From Candidatus Dadabacteria bacterium UBA1144 (GTDB lineage Bacteria; Desulfobacterota_D; UBA1144), in assembly GCA_002311855.1 (NCBI GenBank), contig DCAB01000009.1:1-33332 (forward strand): a stretch of DNA of 33,332 nt. Reading direction: 5' to 3'. The notes under the pieces are model-generated. The model was not told the DNA's origin. It worked only from the letters and a program-made list of their open reading frames with translations, and made no database searches. Positions 16,068 through 23,431 of this stretch are shown here, piece after piece. The position numbers were made by a program, and so were the translations under genes. Numbering within the stretch: position 1 is the first letter of the stretch; every line of letters begins with the position of its first letter.

Positions 16068-17477
16068 ATGAGAGTTTTTTTTATTATTTTTATTTTTTTT
16101 TCATCTAATCTTTTCGTATTTTCACAAGAAGATTTCATCAAAGTAGAAGAGAAAGTTTCTAAAACAAAAAAAGATTTCATAGAGGACTCGTTTAATATCC
16201 ACTATTTTATATGGGCGGGAAGAATATTATATGTTAGAAACAAAGATAGTAAAATTTTTGACACGAGCCCAAAGAAGTGGACTAAGAACATCACCAATCC
16301 TGAGTGGAACGATGGAGATAGTTTCCATACAAATTATGTATATCATCCTTATTTTGGTGCTCTATATTACCAAATATATAAAGATTTAGGTTACGAAAAC
16401 AATCAAGCTTATATTGGTTCGATAATTCAAAGCACTCTTTGGGAATTTGCAATTGAAGGGACGGTAGAAAAACCATCAATTCTGGATATAGTTGTAACAC
16501 CTACGTTTGGTATTCCATTGGGAATATATTTTGAAAAATTGAATAAAAAACTCGAGAATTCACCTCATATACTTAATAGAGGTCTATCTTACATTATAAA
16601 TCCAGCAAAGGTTTTTCTGTCGAAAGGGGATGTAGGTTTTTTTAATCCAGTTGCTGGATCTTTCATGGTTTACAAACCTTTTAAATACTCGGATTCTGTT
16701 CAGGAAGAAAAAAACCTAAATTATTCTTTTTTATCTGATTCCCCACTTCCAAATAGTATATTTAGGTTAAGAAGTTATTTCTTTGATGTAAAACAATGGA
16801 GAGGAGGGGGCTCAGACATTTTTTATTTTTTAGATACTGAATTCGCAAGCACAACTTCTGATTTTAGTTTCTTTCTATCTTTTCCGTGGGCAGGTCCTTA
16901 TGATGGAAATGATATAAATTACGAAGTGGTTGACAATGGATTTGAAGTAGGTAATTGGAGATTGGGAATTAAAAATTTTTTTGATACTAATTATATAATC
17001 GATTTGTCTGCTAATTTAAGTCTTAGTCTTCCAACTTCTACATTCTGGGATGACTCTAAAAATAGATTAGAAAAGCTTCATTCTAACTCTATTTTTTTGA
17101 AAGATGTCCTTCATGATTCCACGATTATCACCCCTCAAGTTTTTATAATTAGTAAATATGTCAACATAGGTTTTAGTTCAGAATTCTTTTTTAATGCTGA
17201 TGATTACAGCGGAGAAAGAGAGGAAACTTTTTTTGTCTATGATTTAGATATTAATCTATTGAATTTTAAAAATAATCGTTATTCCTTGATTTATGAATTC
17301 AAAGCTATTGATCAATTGACCGAAGAAGGTAAAAATTTAGATACTATATCAGCATTAACTTTTAGATCTAAGAATAAAATTAATTTCGGATTAAGCGTTA
17401 TAATGCCTATTTCTGGCGAAATCAATAAGTATATTAATAACAGCATAGCAGCTGATTTAACACTAGAGTTTAATTGA
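16068..17477 (+). CDS. DUF3943-family outer-membrane-type protein
   Basis: The 469-residue protein has a clear signal peptide (MRVFFIIFIFFSSNLFVFS, likely cut before Gln20). The next region matches the DUF3943 pattern: WNDGDSFHTNYVYHPYFGAL, then LWEFAIEGTVEKPSILDIVVTP (about residues 123-144) with conserved HP, WE, E and PS-D residues, and TFGIPLGIYFEKL. The C-terminal part alternates aromatic and polar residues, fitting beta strands of an outer-membrane barrel, and ends in LTLEFN with aromatic Phe near the C-terminus. Function of the family is unknown. It lies directly behind the glycosyltransferase, which suggests a link to envelope glycan work, but this is only context. It runs against the GYD-domain gene. 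Confidence 0.72.
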   Translation: MRVFFIIFIFFSSNLFVFSQEDFIKVEEKVSKTKKDFIEDSFNIHYFIWAGRILYVRNKDSKIFDTSPKKWTKNITNPEWNDGDSFHTNYVYHPYFGALYYQIYKDLGYENNQAYIGSIIQSTLWEFAIEGTVEKPSILDIVVTPTFGIPLGIYFEKLNKKLENSPHILNRGLSYIINPAKVFLSKGDVGFFNPVAGSFMVYKPFKYSDSVQEEKNLNYSFLSDSPLPNSIFRLRSYFFDVKQWRGGGSDIFYFLDTEFASTTSDFSFFLSFPWAGPYDGNDINYEVVDNGFEVGNWRLGIKNFFDTNYIIDLSANLSLSLPTSTFWDDSKNRLEKLHSNSIFLKDVLHDSTIITPQVFIISKYVNIGFSSEFFFNADDYSGEREETFFVYDLDINLLNFKNNRYSLIYEFKAIDQLTEEGKNLDTISALTFRSKNKINFGLSVIMPISGEINKYINNSIAADLTLEFN

Positions 17478-17494
17478 TATATGAAGTAGTAGAT

Positions 17495-17785
17495 TCAACT
17501 CGAAGATAATGTAGATGCGAATTCATCAATTGGTATTGCAGCTAGTGTTATCAACTGTATAGTGCCCCTAGAGCCTAGTTCAATTGAGACTCTTGATATC
17601 GTTTCATTGTCTGGAGCTTCAACAATATTTACGAAATCATACTCCCCTAATACGGCATATTGCTCTAGAACTTTGACTCCCATTTCTTCTAATTCGTCAT
17701 TAACTTCTTTTATTCTCTCAGGACGCATCTTGATAGTTTTTCTACCTTCGTCGGTTAGGTTGCTTAGCATAATGTATATGGGCAT
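17495..17785 (-). CDS. GYD domain protein
   Basis: The 96-residue protein begins MPIYIMLSNLTDEGRKTIKM, with RPERIKEVNDELEEMGVKVLEQYAVLGEYDFVNIVEAPDN following. This matches the GYD family (PF08734): a small ferredoxin-like alpha/beta fold in which G-x-YD (GEYD here) gives the family name. The biochemical role is not known. No membrane segment or signal peptide is seen, so it is expected in the cytoplasm. It starts on the base next to the stop of trxA (17786), so both genes are read from one mRNA. This pairing with a thioredoxin hints at a redox or stress setting, by context only. Confidence 0.85.
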   Translation of the reverse strand: MPIYIMLSNLTDEGRKTIKMRPERIKEVNDELEEMGVKVLEQYAVLGEYDFVNIVEAPDNETISRVSIELGSRGTIQLITLAAIPIDEFASTLSSS

Positions 17786-18109
17786 TTAAATTTCTTCCAA
17801 AATGGCTTTTTCGATTTCTTGTTTAGGCAGCGAACCGACAATCTGATTTTTAAGTTCGCCTTTGTTAAAAATTATCATTGTTGGGATACTTTTGATTCCA
17901 AATTTTGCTGCCATTTTTTGATTGTCATCAACATTTATTTTGACAATCTTTATTTTTCCACTATTTTCTTCTGATATTTCTTCCAATGTTGGAGTAAGCA
18001 TTTTGCAAGGCCCACACCAAGGTGCCCAGAAATCCACCAAAACTGGAACCTCAGAGTCTAAAACTTCTTTTTGAAAACTATCATCAGTTCCTTCAATAAT
18101 TTTACTCAC
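17786..18109 (-). CDS. trxA: Thioredoxin
   Basis: This is a 107-residue thioredoxin that reduces protein disulfides in the cytoplasm, itself recharged by NADPH-dependent thioredoxin reductase. The active site WAPWCGPCKML has Cys32 and Cys35, the cis-proline loop is SIPTM (about residues 74-78), and the fold ends with KQEIEKAILEE. Length and spacing equal E. coli TrxA (108-109). The start is GTG at 18107-18109 with GGAG about 8 bases upstream (minus strand), one of the better ribosome sites in the window. It diverges from fumC across a 117-base region that carries its promoter and a perfect inverted repeat, and the GYD gene follows directly. Confidence 0.97.
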   Translation of the reverse strand: MSKIIEGTDDSFQKEVLDSEVPVLVDFWAPWCGPCKMLTPTLEEISEENSGKIKIVKINVDDNQKMAAKFGIKSIPTMIIFNKGELKNQIVGSLPKQEIEKAILEEI

Positions 18110-18140
18110 TTTTTTTCTCCAACAAGCAAACTAATAATAA

Positions 18141-18170
18141 ACTATAATATAACGAAAAATAAATTATCAA
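18141..18170 (-). promoter_or_regulatory. Promoter of trxA
   Basis: On the minus strand: -35 box TTGATA (18165-18170), 18-base spacer, -10 box TATAGT (18141-18146). Transcription should begin near 18134, giving a leader of about 25 bases that carries the GGAG ribosome site, a conventional arrangement. Confidence 0.6.
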
Positions 18171-18178
18171 AGTTTCTT

Positions 18179-18208
18179 ACAATAAGTTAAAATTATTTAA
18201 CTTATTGT
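18179..18208. repeat. Perfect 13-base inverted repeat between trxA and fumC
   Basis: Left arm ACAATAAGTTAAA (18179-18191), 4-base centre ATTA, right arm TTTAACTTATTGT (18196-18208). The arms are perfectly complementary. The element lies just upstream of the trxA -35 box (18165-18170) and overlaps a possible fumC -10 box (TAAAAT at 18188-18193). Just after it comes the fumC ribosome site AAAAGGA. It could be an operator for a dimeric regulator acting on both genes, or an mRNA hairpin in the fumC leader. There is no T-run after it on the plus strand, so a terminator is unlikely. Confidence 0.7.
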
Positions 18209-18226
18209 TAAAAGGATATTTTTTAT

Positions 18227-19615
18227 ATGCCAAAGAATCAATTCAGAACAGAATCAGACTCTATGGGGAAAATAAAAGTCCCCAAAAAGGCTTTGTACGC
18301 GGCACAAACAGCCAGAGCAATTAATAATTTTCCTATCAGTGGATTAACATTTAAAAGACCCTTTATTGAAGCTCTTGGAGTTGTAAAATTTTCTGCTGCC
18401 AAAGTTAACGAACGACTAAAACTGCTTTCACCACAAGTTGCTAAAGCCATAATGAGAGCATCTAATGAAGTAATTAGCGGTGTCCATGATTCTGAGTTTA
18501 TTGTTGATATTTTCCAAACCGGATCTGGGACCTCAACCAATATGAATGCAAATGAAGTAATTTCTACCTTGGCAAATCAATATATGAAAGGAAAGACGAA
18601 GATTCATCCAAACGATCATGTTAATTTGTGCCAATCAAGCAACGATGTAATACCTACCGCTATACACATCTCAACATACAAATTAATTCTTGACTCCTTG
18701 ATTCCCAATTTAAGAATTCTTGAGAAACAATTACTGATTAAATCAAAGAAATTTGACAGTATTTTTAAAATCGGCCGTACGCATCTTCAAGATGCCACGC
18801 CGATAACTTTGGGTCAAGAATTTAGTGGCTACACTAGCATGGTTGCCAGATCTATTAATTTTATAAAAGATTCGTCAACAAACTTAAGGGAATTGGCTCA
18901 GGGAGGTACAGCTGTAGGGACTGGCATAAATTCCCATCCTAAGTTTGCATCTCAAATCGTGAAAGAAATATCTAAAAAAACAAATATTAAGTTCATAGAA
19001 GCAAAAAATCATTTTGAATCACAGGCATCTAAAGATGCACTGGTTTTAACAAGTTCCTCACTTAAAACTTTAGCGACATCTTTAATGAAGATAGGAAATG
19101 ATATTAGATGGCTTGCTAGTGGGCCTAGATGTGGTTTTGGAGAAATATTATTACCTTCTATCCAGCCGGGATCATCTATAATGCCCGGAAAAGTTAACCC
19201 TGTTCTTGCTGAATCTTTAACACAAGTTTGTGCGCAGGTTATGGGAAACGATGTTACCGTGACAATAGCCGGTCAATCAGGTAATTTTGAACTTAATGTC
19301 ATGATGCCCGTAATGGCACACAATATTTTAGAATCAATAGAAATTCTTTCATCCTCATGTAAAGTTTTTGCAACTGATTGCATAGCTGGAATAAAAGCAG
19401 ATTCAAAAAAGTGTGAAGGATTCATTGAAGAAAGTTTGGCCATGTGTACAAGTCTGGCACCTATAATTGGATACGATAAAGCCGCCGCGATAGCAAAGAA
19501 AGCTTATGATGAGGGTAAAACAGTACGAGAAATTGTTTATGAAGATAAAATATTAGAAAAAGAAAAAATAGATAAGATTTTAGATCCAAAAAAAATGATT
19601 AAACCTAGTCTGTAA
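18227..19615 (+). CDS. fumC: Class II fumarate hydratase
   Basis: FumC interconverts fumarate and malate in the citric acid cycle; class II is the heat-stable, iron-free type. The 462-residue protein shows FQTGSGTSTNMNANEVIS (about residues 96-113), SSNDVIPTAIH, GRTHLQDATPITLGQE (about 181-196), and the superfamily signature GSSIMPGKVNPV (about 319-330), which carries the catalytic loop. The related aspartase shares these motifs; FumC is favoured because the HLQDATPI segment and spacing match fumarases, but aspartase cannot be fully excluded. AAGGATA lies upstream of the ATG, and the inverted repeat at 18179-18208 lies just before that. The unknown gene at 19618 starts 2 bases after its stop. 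Confidence 0.95.
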   Translation: MPKNQFRTESDSMGKIKVPKKALYAAQTARAINNFPISGLTFKRPFIEALGVVKFSAAKVNERLKLLSPQVAKAIMRASNEVISGVHDSEFIVDIFQTGSGTSTNMNANEVISTLANQYMKGKTKIHPNDHVNLCQSSNDVIPTAIHISTYKLILDSLIPNLRILEKQLLIKSKKFDSIFKIGRTHLQDATPITLGQEFSGYTSMVARSINFIKDSSTNLRELAQGGTAVGTGINSHPKFASQIVKEISKKTNIKFIEAKNHFESQASKDALVLTSSSLKTLATSLMKIGNDIRWLASGPRCGFGEILLPSIQPGSSIMPGKVNPVLAESLTQVCAQVMGNDVTVTIAGQSGNFELNVMMPVMAHNILESIEILSSSCKVFATDCIAGIKADSKKCEGFIEESLAMCTSLAPIIGYDKAAAIAKKAYDEGKTVREIVYEDKILEKEKIDKILDPKKMIKPSL

Positions 19616-19617
19616 CG

Positions 19618-20355
19618 ATGAAGAAGAGAAAGTTATTAACTAGGATATCCAATATAGAAGATATTTCAGTCAGCGTAGAATATTTCAAAGAGAAGTATTT
19701 CCCGGATATTCTGAAAGAAGTTGAGCTGTTGGAAAGTATTGTTGAGCAAATTAAGATTGAACCCAGAATTCTTTACGATGAAAATTATGTAAAGGGCTGG
19801 AAGGATGAGCTAACTCTTGAAAGAGAATCAAAGGTAAAAATTGTCATCAATTTGTTACAATCTGTTCTAAATGAGTTAGAGGATTCAAACACTCTTATGT
19901 CATCTAAGAGAAATTTCGATAGATGGACAGATGCCAAACAATGGCTTAAGGCTATATTTTCTGCTGCATCATCAGGGTCACTTGCTAAACTAGTCTATCA
20001 TGGTCTAGATGGAGAAAGCTCTCCCTCAGATTCGAAGCTTTTGTCCGAATTTACATCCCTGAGGAATAAACTTGAAAGATTTTTTTATAAATACTATCCA
20101 ATCTTTGTAGAGAGTAAAAAGAAAAACAAAAAGGGTCCAATTTTATTATCAAAACATATAAATACTATTTTGATAGATGAGGCCCTGGGTATCTTTGCAA
20201 AAACCTACCATAAATCTTATGCTCCTTATTCGGGATTAATAGCATCCAAGGAGCTACATGAAGTCAGCACCATTGATAAAATCGTTATGCATATTTTAGC
20301 AAATAAATACAGGACAACATTTCAGTCCATTTCTGTCAGGATGAAACTCATCTGA
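19618..20355 (+). CDS. Unrecognised cytoplasmic protein coupled to fumC
   Basis: I do not recognise this 245-residue protein. It starts 2 bases after the fumC stop, so it is surely translated from the fumC mRNA. It has no signal peptide and no membrane segment and is mainly helical and charged. The first 100 residues are rich in Glu, Lys and Leu with heptad-like spacing (EYFKEKYFPDILKEVELLESIVEQ). A middle stretch has FDRWTDAKQWLKAIFSAASSGSLAKLVYHGL, followed by a Ser-rich turn and a second helical part (SEFTSLRNKLERFFYKYY). A histidine- and aromatic-rich segment (FAKTYHKSYAPYSGL) lies near the end. Base composition matches its neighbours. A lineage-specific function tied to central metabolism is possible but not shown. 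Confidence 0.75.
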   Translation: MKKRKLLTRISNIEDISVSVEYFKEKYFPDILKEVELLESIVEQIKIEPRILYDENYVKGWKDELTLERESKVKIVINLLQSVLNELEDSNTLMSSKRNFDRWTDAKQWLKAIFSAASSGSLAKLVYHGLDGESSPSDSKLLSEFTSLRNKLERFFYKYYPIFVESKKKNKKGPILLSKHINTILIDEALGIFAKTYHKSYAPYSGLIASKELHEVSTIDKIVMHILANKYRTTFQSISVRMKLI

Positions 20356-20381
20356 TTATTTCATACTTTTTCTCTTGAAAG

Positions 20382-20390
20382 TGTTAAAAT
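20382..20390 (+). promoter_or_regulatory. Extended -10 promoter of the gene at 20398
   Basis: TGT-TAAAAT (20382-20390) is an extended -10 element (TG, one base, then a -10 box one mismatch from consensus). It ends 7 bases before the ATG at 20398, predicting a leaderless mRNA. No clear -35 box is present, which is acceptable for an extended -10. Confidence 0.45.
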
Positions 20391-20397
20391 TCTATTG

Positions 20398-21090
20398 ATG
20401 AGGAAAAAAGATTATGATCCTTGGATTGATGTTGAAATTCTAAGCAATAAGTTCTTTATAGAAATAAAAAAATTTATTGAACAGGTACATGAAGGTAAAA
20501 CCGGGATATTGTCATGGCTCTTTTTCTGTAAATATTTTAGAGATTTCCAACTAACAAAAAAACCATTGCAATTGGCCCTAGCAATCAAAGAGCATCCTTG
20601 TGTTCTTGATCACCCAACTGTCAGGTATCAAATTATTGCTTGGACATTACAATCTAAATATCCAAATAAAGAGGATAAATTGAATCTAAAAGAGTTCGCT
20701 TTGGGCCTAGGTGATTATCATTCGAATAAAAAATCAAAAGATGGCATCCCTTTCAACAAAGAGCATATCTCAGGAACTTTTAAATATATATACAAAATGT
20801 TATCTGATATGAAAAAAGAACTTAAACCTAAATCAGTTCAAGAAAGAAACTTTGCTCTCAGAACTGTATTTAATCCCGGGAAAGCTAAAATAATTCCACT
20901 TGAAAGCAAAATAGAGGAGTGGTCTCATATAAAGAATTCGAGAAACCTATCTTTGATAATCACACAATATTTTTTGAGTTACAAATGGAGTCTCGAATAC
21001 AAAAATGATTTTGTAAAAAATGAAGACCATCTTCTAGTACCACCCAAGCTAATACCTATGAAAACAATTGAAAGATTAATTGGTAGATGA
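20398..21090 (+). CDS. Unrecognised protein, 230 residues
   Basis: I do not recognise this protein. I start it at the ATG at 20398 (the TTG just before it adds one residue and no support). It lacks a signal peptide and membrane segments. It is basic and aromatic: the N-terminal part MRKKDYDPWIDVEILSNKFF is followed by GKTGILSWLFFCKYFRDF, HPCVLDHPTVRYQIIAWTLQ and a Lys-rich segment (SNKKSKDGIPFNKEHISGTF). Another Lys-rich stretch (KMLSDMKKELKPKSVQERN) precedes the end. The gene has its own likely promoter and overlaps the convergent gene at 21076-21825 by 15 bases at their 3' ends. This unusual overlap means the two mRNAs are antisense to each other there. Confidence 0.72.
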   Translation: MRKKDYDPWIDVEILSNKFFIEIKKFIEQVHEGKTGILSWLFFCKYFRDFQLTKKPLQLALAIKEHPCVLDHPTVRYQIIAWTLQSKYPNKEDKLNLKEFALGLGDYHSNKKSKDGIPFNKEHISGTFKYIYKMLSDMKKELKPKSVQERNFALRTVFNPGKAKIIPLESKIEEWSHIKNSRNLSLIITQYFLSYKWSLEYKNDFVKNEDHLLVPPKLIPMKTIERLIGR

Positions 21091-21825
21091 GGTAATATTT
21101 CTCTGATTTGCAAATTCTATATTTGACCATCTGTTTATAAGGAATTCTATCAAGCTGAGAGCATCGGAATAATTCTCTTTCTTTAATTCACTTTTAAGAT
21201 CAGAAATAATTTTCACAGAATCTTCTTTATCAAGAGTATTCGGAGGAAACAATGCTAGTAAGTCACCATAATTAAGAATAATTCTACTTTCTTCTGAGAA
21301 ATTATCACACCAATTTCTAACTTCATTTAAATCTTTTTGAATTATATTTAGGTAATTAAACAATTGTTCATTTTTACTGCTTGAACTATTATCTAATAGA
21401 TTAAAATCATCGATCTTTTTTTTTGCCGAGACTAAATTATTTGTATAATGAATTGCTCCGAAGCCATAATGAGTCTTAAACGTCTTTTTTTGATTTTCGG
21501 AGAAAAGAAAAAACCAATGAATGGGGACAACATTCTCAACTACAAAGGAATAAGATTTATCATTTTCGTTTGGACCAGAAAGAGAGAGGTAGTATTGATT
21601 GTTTTCTTTCATGAAAAGACATTCTTTTAAATCTTCTTTCTTAATTGAGAGATGATCCGCCAATGATTCCAGAAAATTTGGGTACTCATTCCCAAACCAT
21701 ACTCCATAGGGCGATGTCGGACCACCCCAGTAATCTTCATAAAAATTAATGTATTCACTCCAGTAATCTTTGTCGTTTTCTATATTCTCAAGTTTTTCGT
21801 ATATTTGCAGAGAGCTAAAAGGCAT
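21076..21825 (-). CDS. Unrecognised protein, 249 residues
   Basis: I do not recognise this protein. It is cytoplasmic by appearance: no signal peptide and no membrane segment. The N-terminal third is aromatic and acidic, with a striking glycine and proline segment DYWGGPTSPYGVWFGNEYP (about residues 31-49). A second conserved-looking block is VVENVVPIHWFFLFSENQKKTF (about 95-116) followed by HYGFGAIHY. The C-terminal half is acidic and helical (SKNEQLFNYLNIIQKDLNEV, LFPPNTLDKEDSVKIISDL). AGGA lies about 10 bases before the ATG at 21823-21825. It converges on the gene at 20398 (15-base overlap) and diverges from the small membrane protein at 21870. Confidence 0.72.
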   Translation of the reverse strand: MPFSSLQIYEKLENIENDKDYWSEYINFYEDYWGGPTSPYGVWFGNEYPNFLESLADHLSIKKEDLKECLFMKENNQYYLSLSGPNENDKSYSFVVENVVPIHWFFLFSENQKKTFKTHYGFGAIHYTNNLVSAKKKIDDFNLLDNSSSSKNEQLFNYLNIIQKDLNEVRNWCDNFSEESRIILNYGDLLALFPPNTLDKEDSVKIISDLKSELKKENYSDALSLIEFLINRWSNIEFANQRNITSSTN

Positions 21826-21828
21826 ATA

Positions 21829-21856
21829 TTGATTTTCCTATATTTAGAATTATAAT
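21829..21856 (+). promoter_or_regulatory. Promoter of the small membrane protein at 21870
   Basis: -35 box TTGATT (21829-21834), 16-base spacer, perfect -10 box TATAAT (21851-21856). Transcription should begin near 21863, about 7 bases before the ATG at 21870, again leaving no room for a ribosome site. Confidence 0.6.
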
Positions 21857-21869
21857 TCAACTTACGCTT

Positions 21870-22172
21870 ATGGGACCAAATTTGATTATCTCCTTTCTAT
21901 TTTTTGTATTGATTCCAAAATCAGTTTTAGCTGACAGTATAGTTTTTTTTGAAACTGTGCCACTATGGGGAAAATTTGTAATGATGACGGTAGCTTTTTC
22001 GATTCCTGCTTTTCTCATCTTTGCTCACATTGGTTTATTTGAATTTTTACATACGGACCGTTTCCCTAAGCTTCCTTCAATTTCAAAGGCTCAACAAGAG
22101 ATGTTGTACGGTGCTATTGTAGGATGTGTGTTTGGAGCGCTCTTAACGATTGTTTTTATTCTTCTTTCCTAG
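21870..22172 (+). CDS. Small membrane protein with N-terminal signal-like segment, 100 residues
   Basis: I do not recognise the family. The first hydrophobic segment (about residues 5-21, ending SVLADS) looks like a signal peptide or a first membrane helix. A second lies at about 36-57 (VMMTVAFSIPAFLIFAHIGL) and a third at about 79-99 (LYGAIVGCVFGALLTIVFIL). The short loop between them (FLHTDRFPKLPSISKAQQEM) is basic and likely cytoplasmic. It is probably an inner-membrane protein of unknown role. It has a well-formed promoter of its own and a short predicted mRNA leader. The YgjP-like gene follows 57 bases later with its own promoter. Confidence 0.68.
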   Translation: MGPNLIISFLFFVLIPKSVLADSIVFFETVPLWGKFVMMTVAFSIPAFLIFAHIGLFEFLHTDRFPKLPSISKAQQEMLYGAIVGCVFGALLTIVFILLS

Positions 22173-22190
22173 GTTAACTATCTTAAATTA

Positions 22191-22221
22191 TTGTTATATT
22201 TTTATTTTTTTGTGTTATAGT
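22191..22221 (+). promoter_or_regulatory. Extended -10 promoter of the YgjP-like gene
   Basis: -35-like TTGTTA (22191-22196), 19-base spacer, and extended -10 TGT-TATAGT (22213-22221). The -10 ends 8 bases before the ATG at 22230, so the mRNA would be leaderless or nearly so. Confidence 0.5.
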
Positions 22222-22229
22222 GACCTCAA

Positions 22230-22997
22230 ATGGCTGTAAAAATTGATCAAATCATAAGGTCAGAAAGGAAGACCGTAGAAGTTAAGATTTCTCTCGAAGG
22301 ATATATTGTTGTTAGAGCACCTCTAAATGAACCAATCGAATCAATTCAAGAGTACTTAAATTCACAGAAATTTTACCTTCTAAGAACTCAGCAAATTACT
22401 AAAGTCAGGTATTTAAACGACCTTCATAAAAAGTATGAGGATGGAGAGAAATTCTTATACTTAGGAAGAGAAAGATCATTGAAAATAGTCAATAATAGTG
22501 CACTTCCACTCTATTATGATCAAGGAATTTTTTATCTATCAAGTTCTTATTTAAAGTTTGCAAATAAGGTATTCATAGATTGGTACAAAGAAAAAGCTAG
22601 AGAATATATTAGTGAAATAGCTAATAGGTATTCGAAGCTTTACCATATTGCTTATGAAAAAATTGTTATTACAAATGCATATGCTCAGTGGGCTTCTTGT
22701 TCCGGTAATGGGAATTTAAATTTTAGTTGGAGAGCTATTTTGGTTCCTCATGAAGTAATAACATATCTTGTAGTACATGAGCTTGCACATATAGAAATTA
22801 GAGAGCACTCAAAAAATTATTGGACAAAAGTAGAGAAAATGATGCCAGACTATCTTAAATATGAGAATTGGCTAGATAATAATGCGCACATTTGTGCGAT
22901 GTTCAAAAACGAAACAGGAACTTTCATTACTAAATTAAAATCCTCAAACGAGACGAACTCAAATAAAAATAATACTCAACTTGAATTTGAGCTTTGA
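22230..22997 (+). CDS. YgjP-like metal-dependent hydrolase (M48 family, SprT/WLM-type)
   Basis: The 255-residue protein matches the YgjP/DUF45 metallopeptidase family. The central motif is VVHELAHIEIREHSKNYW: HELAH at about residues 183-187 gives two zinc-binding His and the catalytic Glu, and H193 is the likely third ligand. Upstream, WASCSGNGNLNFSWRAILVP matches the family's RWGSCS-GNLNFNWRL segment, and EKFLYLGRERSLKI (about 73-86) fits its N-terminal beta part. No signal peptide is visible, so it should act in the cytoplasm. E. coli YgjP has been described as a zinc metalloprotease-like protein, but the physiological substrate is unclear. A Lys- and Asn-rich C-terminal tail lies after residue 230. 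The gene at 23008 follows 10 bases later, likely in the same mRNA. Confidence 0.88.
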   Translation: MAVKIDQIIRSERKTVEVKISLEGYIVVRAPLNEPIESIQEYLNSQKFYLLRTQQITKVRYLNDLHKKYEDGEKFLYLGRERSLKIVNNSALPLYYDQGIFYLSSSYLKFANKVFIDWYKEKAREYISEIANRYSKLYHIAYEKIVITNAYAQWASCSGNGNLNFSWRAILVPHEVITYLVVHELAHIEIREHSKNYWTKVEKMMPDYLKYENWLDNNAHICAMFKNETGTFITKLKSSNETNSNKNNTQLEFEL

Positions 22998-23007
22998 TTA
23001 AATTGGG

Positions 23008-23250
23008 ATGTATCAAAAATTTAAGAAATTTATCAATAGAATTTTCCTGTTGGTTCTATCCGCTCCATTTGGATTCATAATTCTTGCTCCCTTTTTCTTA
23101 TTATATTCTTTCTATCTGATTTCATATAGTGATGGTAGAAAAAAATTAAAAAATTTCTTTCTATACACAATCGACTTGTTGAAAATGACAAGAAGTAAAA
23201 AAGGAAGAGAAAATGCCTGGAGAATAATTAAAAATTTTTGGGGAAGGTAA
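23008..23250 (+). CDS. Small basic membrane protein, 80 residues
   Basis: I do not recognise this protein. It has a basic N-terminus (MYQKFKKFINR), a long hydrophobic segment (about residues 12-40, IFLLVLSAPFGFIILAPFFLLYSFYLI) that forms one or two helices, then a strongly basic tail ending RENAWRIIKNFWGR. The tail is probably cytoplasmic and could bind RNA, lipid heads or a partner. Because it starts 10 bases after the YgjP-like gene, it may be produced with it. It converges on the 35-residue reading frame at 23254-23361. Confidence 0.62.
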   Translation: MYQKFKKFINRIFLLVLSAPFGFIILAPFFLLYSFYLISYSDGRKKLKNFFLYTIDLLKMTRSKKGRENAWRIIKNFWGR

Positions 23251-23253
23251 AAA

Positions 23254-23361
23254 TTAAATTTTTCCTGAATGAGGTGTTATTTTGTATAAAAAATACATCA
23301 TGATAAGAAAAACCGATGAAAATAGTATCAAAAAAAAGATTTTTTCTGTTTTCTTGTTCAT
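23254..23361 (-). CDS. Candidate 35-residue single-span membrane protein
   Basis: This open frame is too short for usual gene finding. It reads from the minus-strand ATG at 23359-23361 to the TAA at 23254-23256. It has a basic N-terminus (MNKKTEK), one hydrophobic helix (IFFLILFSSVFLIMMYFLY, residues 8-26) and a short polar tail (KITPHSGKI). Layout and charge pattern are those of real small membrane proteins (bitopic, N-terminus in the cytoplasm). A perfect -10 box TATAAT (minus strand, 23368-23373) ends 6 bases before the ATG, so it would be transcribed as a leaderless mRNA. The family is unknown. Chance open frames of this size are common in AT-rich DNA, so confidence is modest. Confidence 0.45.
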   Translation of the reverse strand: MNKKTEKIFFLILFSSVFLIMMYFLYKITPHSGKI

Positions 23362-23367
23362 ACCTCT

Positions 23368-23373
23368 ATTATA
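23368..23373 (-). promoter_or_regulatory. Perfect -10 box before the 35-residue frame
   Basis: Minus-strand TATAAT (23368-23373) ends 6 bases before the ATG (23361). No good -35 box is seen at the right distance. It supports transcription of the small frame from its first base. Confidence 0.35.
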
Positions 23374-23395
23374 AACAAAAAATTCATTTATAGTA

Positions 23396-23423
23396 TTGCA
23401 ATAAAATATAACCCCAGTAATAT
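23396..23423 (+). promoter_or_regulatory. Promoter of the YWR-family gene at 23432
   Basis: -35 box TTGCAA (23396-23401), 16-base spacer, -10-like TAATAT (23418-23423), ending 8 bases before the ATG at 23432. The mRNA would be leaderless or nearly so. The spacing resembles the dapB promoter, which has the same TTGCAA -35. Confidence 0.5.
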
Positions 23424-23431
23424 ATTAGCTT

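Noticed and set aside
23249..23264. AT-only palindrome between two convergent genes as a terminator
   Set aside because: The arms are only A and T with a one-base centre, which cannot form a stable hairpin; no GC stem and T-run is visible.
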